NCBI GenBank assembly: GCA_014529385.2
Contig: CM043953.1
Coordinates: forward strand, 112,280,549 to 112,344,548
Reading direction: 5' to 3'
Source: Adiantum capillus-veneris
Lineage: Eukaryota > Streptophyta > Polypodiopsida > Polypodiales > Pteridaceae
DNA: 64,000 nt
Below the pieces are notes generated by a model. It saw only the letters and a list, made by a program, of their open reading frames with translations, had not been told where the DNA came from and searched no databases. This document shows, one piece after another, positions 63,256-64,000 of the stretch. Position numbers and translations under genes: made by a program. Position 1 is the first letter of the stretch. The number at the start of each line of letters is the position of its first letter.

Positions 63256-64000
63256 ATGGATGATGGAGACTCCCTTACTCTTGCTTTGGTTCCAGCTCAT
63301 ACCTCCTCACAAGCAGCAATGGAGCTTCTTGAAGTCAACAATGCAGCACAACTGGATTTCAGTTCACTATTACAATCAGGAAGCTTTGTACGACTTCATT
63401 CATTTCAAACTACTGCAGAATGTTCCAGGATGGTGGACGACGGATTTTATGATGAGGCACATGGAATAGAAACCATTCATACGCAGGTGCACTCCAAGAG
63501 AAAGGCTTGTCTAAATGAGGATGAAATTATTGTAGTGAGGAAGTATGAAGCACAGGCTAAACGTGAGTACAGAAAGCGATGTCGTGCAAGAAAGCAAATG
63601 CCGCCAAGCGTCAACATTGGAGCGGAAGATTGTCATAGGGAAGATTGTCATAGGGAGGACGTCAATGCACACACAAAGGAAGACAAGAAGCAACATATTA
63701 TTCAGAATATTGTTCAGCACATTGTGAGACAGTTGCATAGTTACGGGAAAGAAGATAAGAATGCAATTCTTCAAGGTGTTTTCAATGATGATAGAATCTT
63801 GCCATTCTTTGAAGATTTGTATCTTCCTGCAAATGGCCTTATTTCTACACTCAAGGTCTTCTTACAGGAATTAAAGATTCCAAAATCAGCTGACGAGATG
63901 TTTTTAAAACGAAGCACATTCAACATGCTGGTGAATGGATTACTGCATGATAATGGGATCCAAGGTAGAGGTGTTACTCTACATAAAGTGGCAAAGCTAT
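63256..64000 (+). CDS. Unrecognised protein, open at the right edge of the window
   Basis: The ATG at 63256 (AAATATGG, A at -3, G at +4) opens 248 codons without a stop and runs off the window. The frame is also open upstream, with a weaker ATG at 63208. The N-part is Ser/Ala/Leu-rich. Residues ~78-100 are highly basic (KRKACLNEDE..., then KYEAQAKREYRKRCRARKQ), like a nuclear localisation or nucleic-acid-binding stretch. EDCHR is repeated in tandem (EDCHREDCHRED). Residues ~145-245 look like a compact helical domain (IIQNIVQHIVRQLHSYGKED, ILPFFEDLYLPANGLISTLK, STFNMLVNGLLHDNGIQGRG). No family is recognised and no transposon domain is visible. It could be a host gene or the first ORF of an unknown element. 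Confidence 0.6.
   Translation, partial: MDDGDSLTLALVPAHTSSQAAMELLEVNNAAQLDFSSLLQSGSFVRLHSFQTTAECSRMVDDGFYDEAHGIETIHTQVHSKRKACLNEDEIIVVRKYEAQAKREYRKRCRARKQMPPSVNIGAEDCHREDCHREDVNAHTKEDKKQHIIQNIVQHIVRQLHSYGKEDKNAILQGVFNDDRILPFFEDLYLPANGLISTLKVFLQELKIPKSADEMFLKRSTFNMLVNGLLHDNGIQGRGVTLHKVAKL

Overview
This window looks like repeat-dense nuclear DNA of a large-genome land plant. The evidence is: several Ty3/gypsy LTR retrotransposon families, two of them ending in a chromodomain or chromodomain-like region; a CACTA (CMC/En-Spm) DNA transposon with a plant-type Tnp2/DUF4218/DUF4216 transposase and spliceosomal introns; primer-binding sites for initiator tRNA-Met; and a captured fragment of a plant heavy-metal-associated isoprenylated protein (HIPP). 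I cannot name the species. The style of elements B and E makes me lean to a non-flowering plant or gymnosperm, but that is only an impression. I see no rRNA gene, no intact tRNA gene, no CRISPR array and no bacterial features. Only one reading frame, at the right edge, may be a gene outside the transposons.

Layout. 1-5120: non-coding repeat debris, with a long inverted repeat built of ~75-bp subrepeats (131-540 / 4430-4992), a 106-bp-arm foldback unit (2652-3188) and a copia-type LTR end (2257-2428). 5529-15160: gypsy family A, copy A1, whose gag is split by a complete 5,594-bp CACTA element (5890-11483, TSD TTA). 15231-60013: copy A2 of the same family. A2 is split first by gypsy element B (16362-23836, minus strand, TSD AGCGC) and then by gypsy element C (24255-59505, TSD GATAA/GGTAA). 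C is in turn loaded with a minus-strand array of chromovirus D (26850-40899), a truncated gypsy element E (41475-47070) and a complete chromovirus F (47160-57759, TSD AGTGA). D and F belong to one family. Taking the secondary elements out rejoins the target reading frames, so the order of events can be read: A, then B and C into A2, then D, E and F into C.

60014-62379 is non-coding sequence I could not classify. 62380-62968 is a fragment of a D/F-type LTR. 62990-63017 is a perfect 28-bp palindrome. 63145-63196 is a CT tract, followed by an open reading frame from 63256 that runs off the window (248 codons, no stop) and that I do not recognise.

How the parts work together. Each gypsy element encodes Gag (particle), aspartic protease, reverse transcriptase/RNase H and integrase in the usual order. 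Almost all copies carry stops, frameshifts or lost catalytic residues and are pseudogenes. The most unusual material is: (i) a conserved extra reading frame between the primer-binding site and gag in family D/F; (ii) an array of small hairpins with compensating stem changes in the long D/F LTRs; (iii) a family A reverse transcriptase lacking its catalytic YxDD block in both copies; (iv) the HIPP fragment, with its CaaX end, inside the CACTA element.
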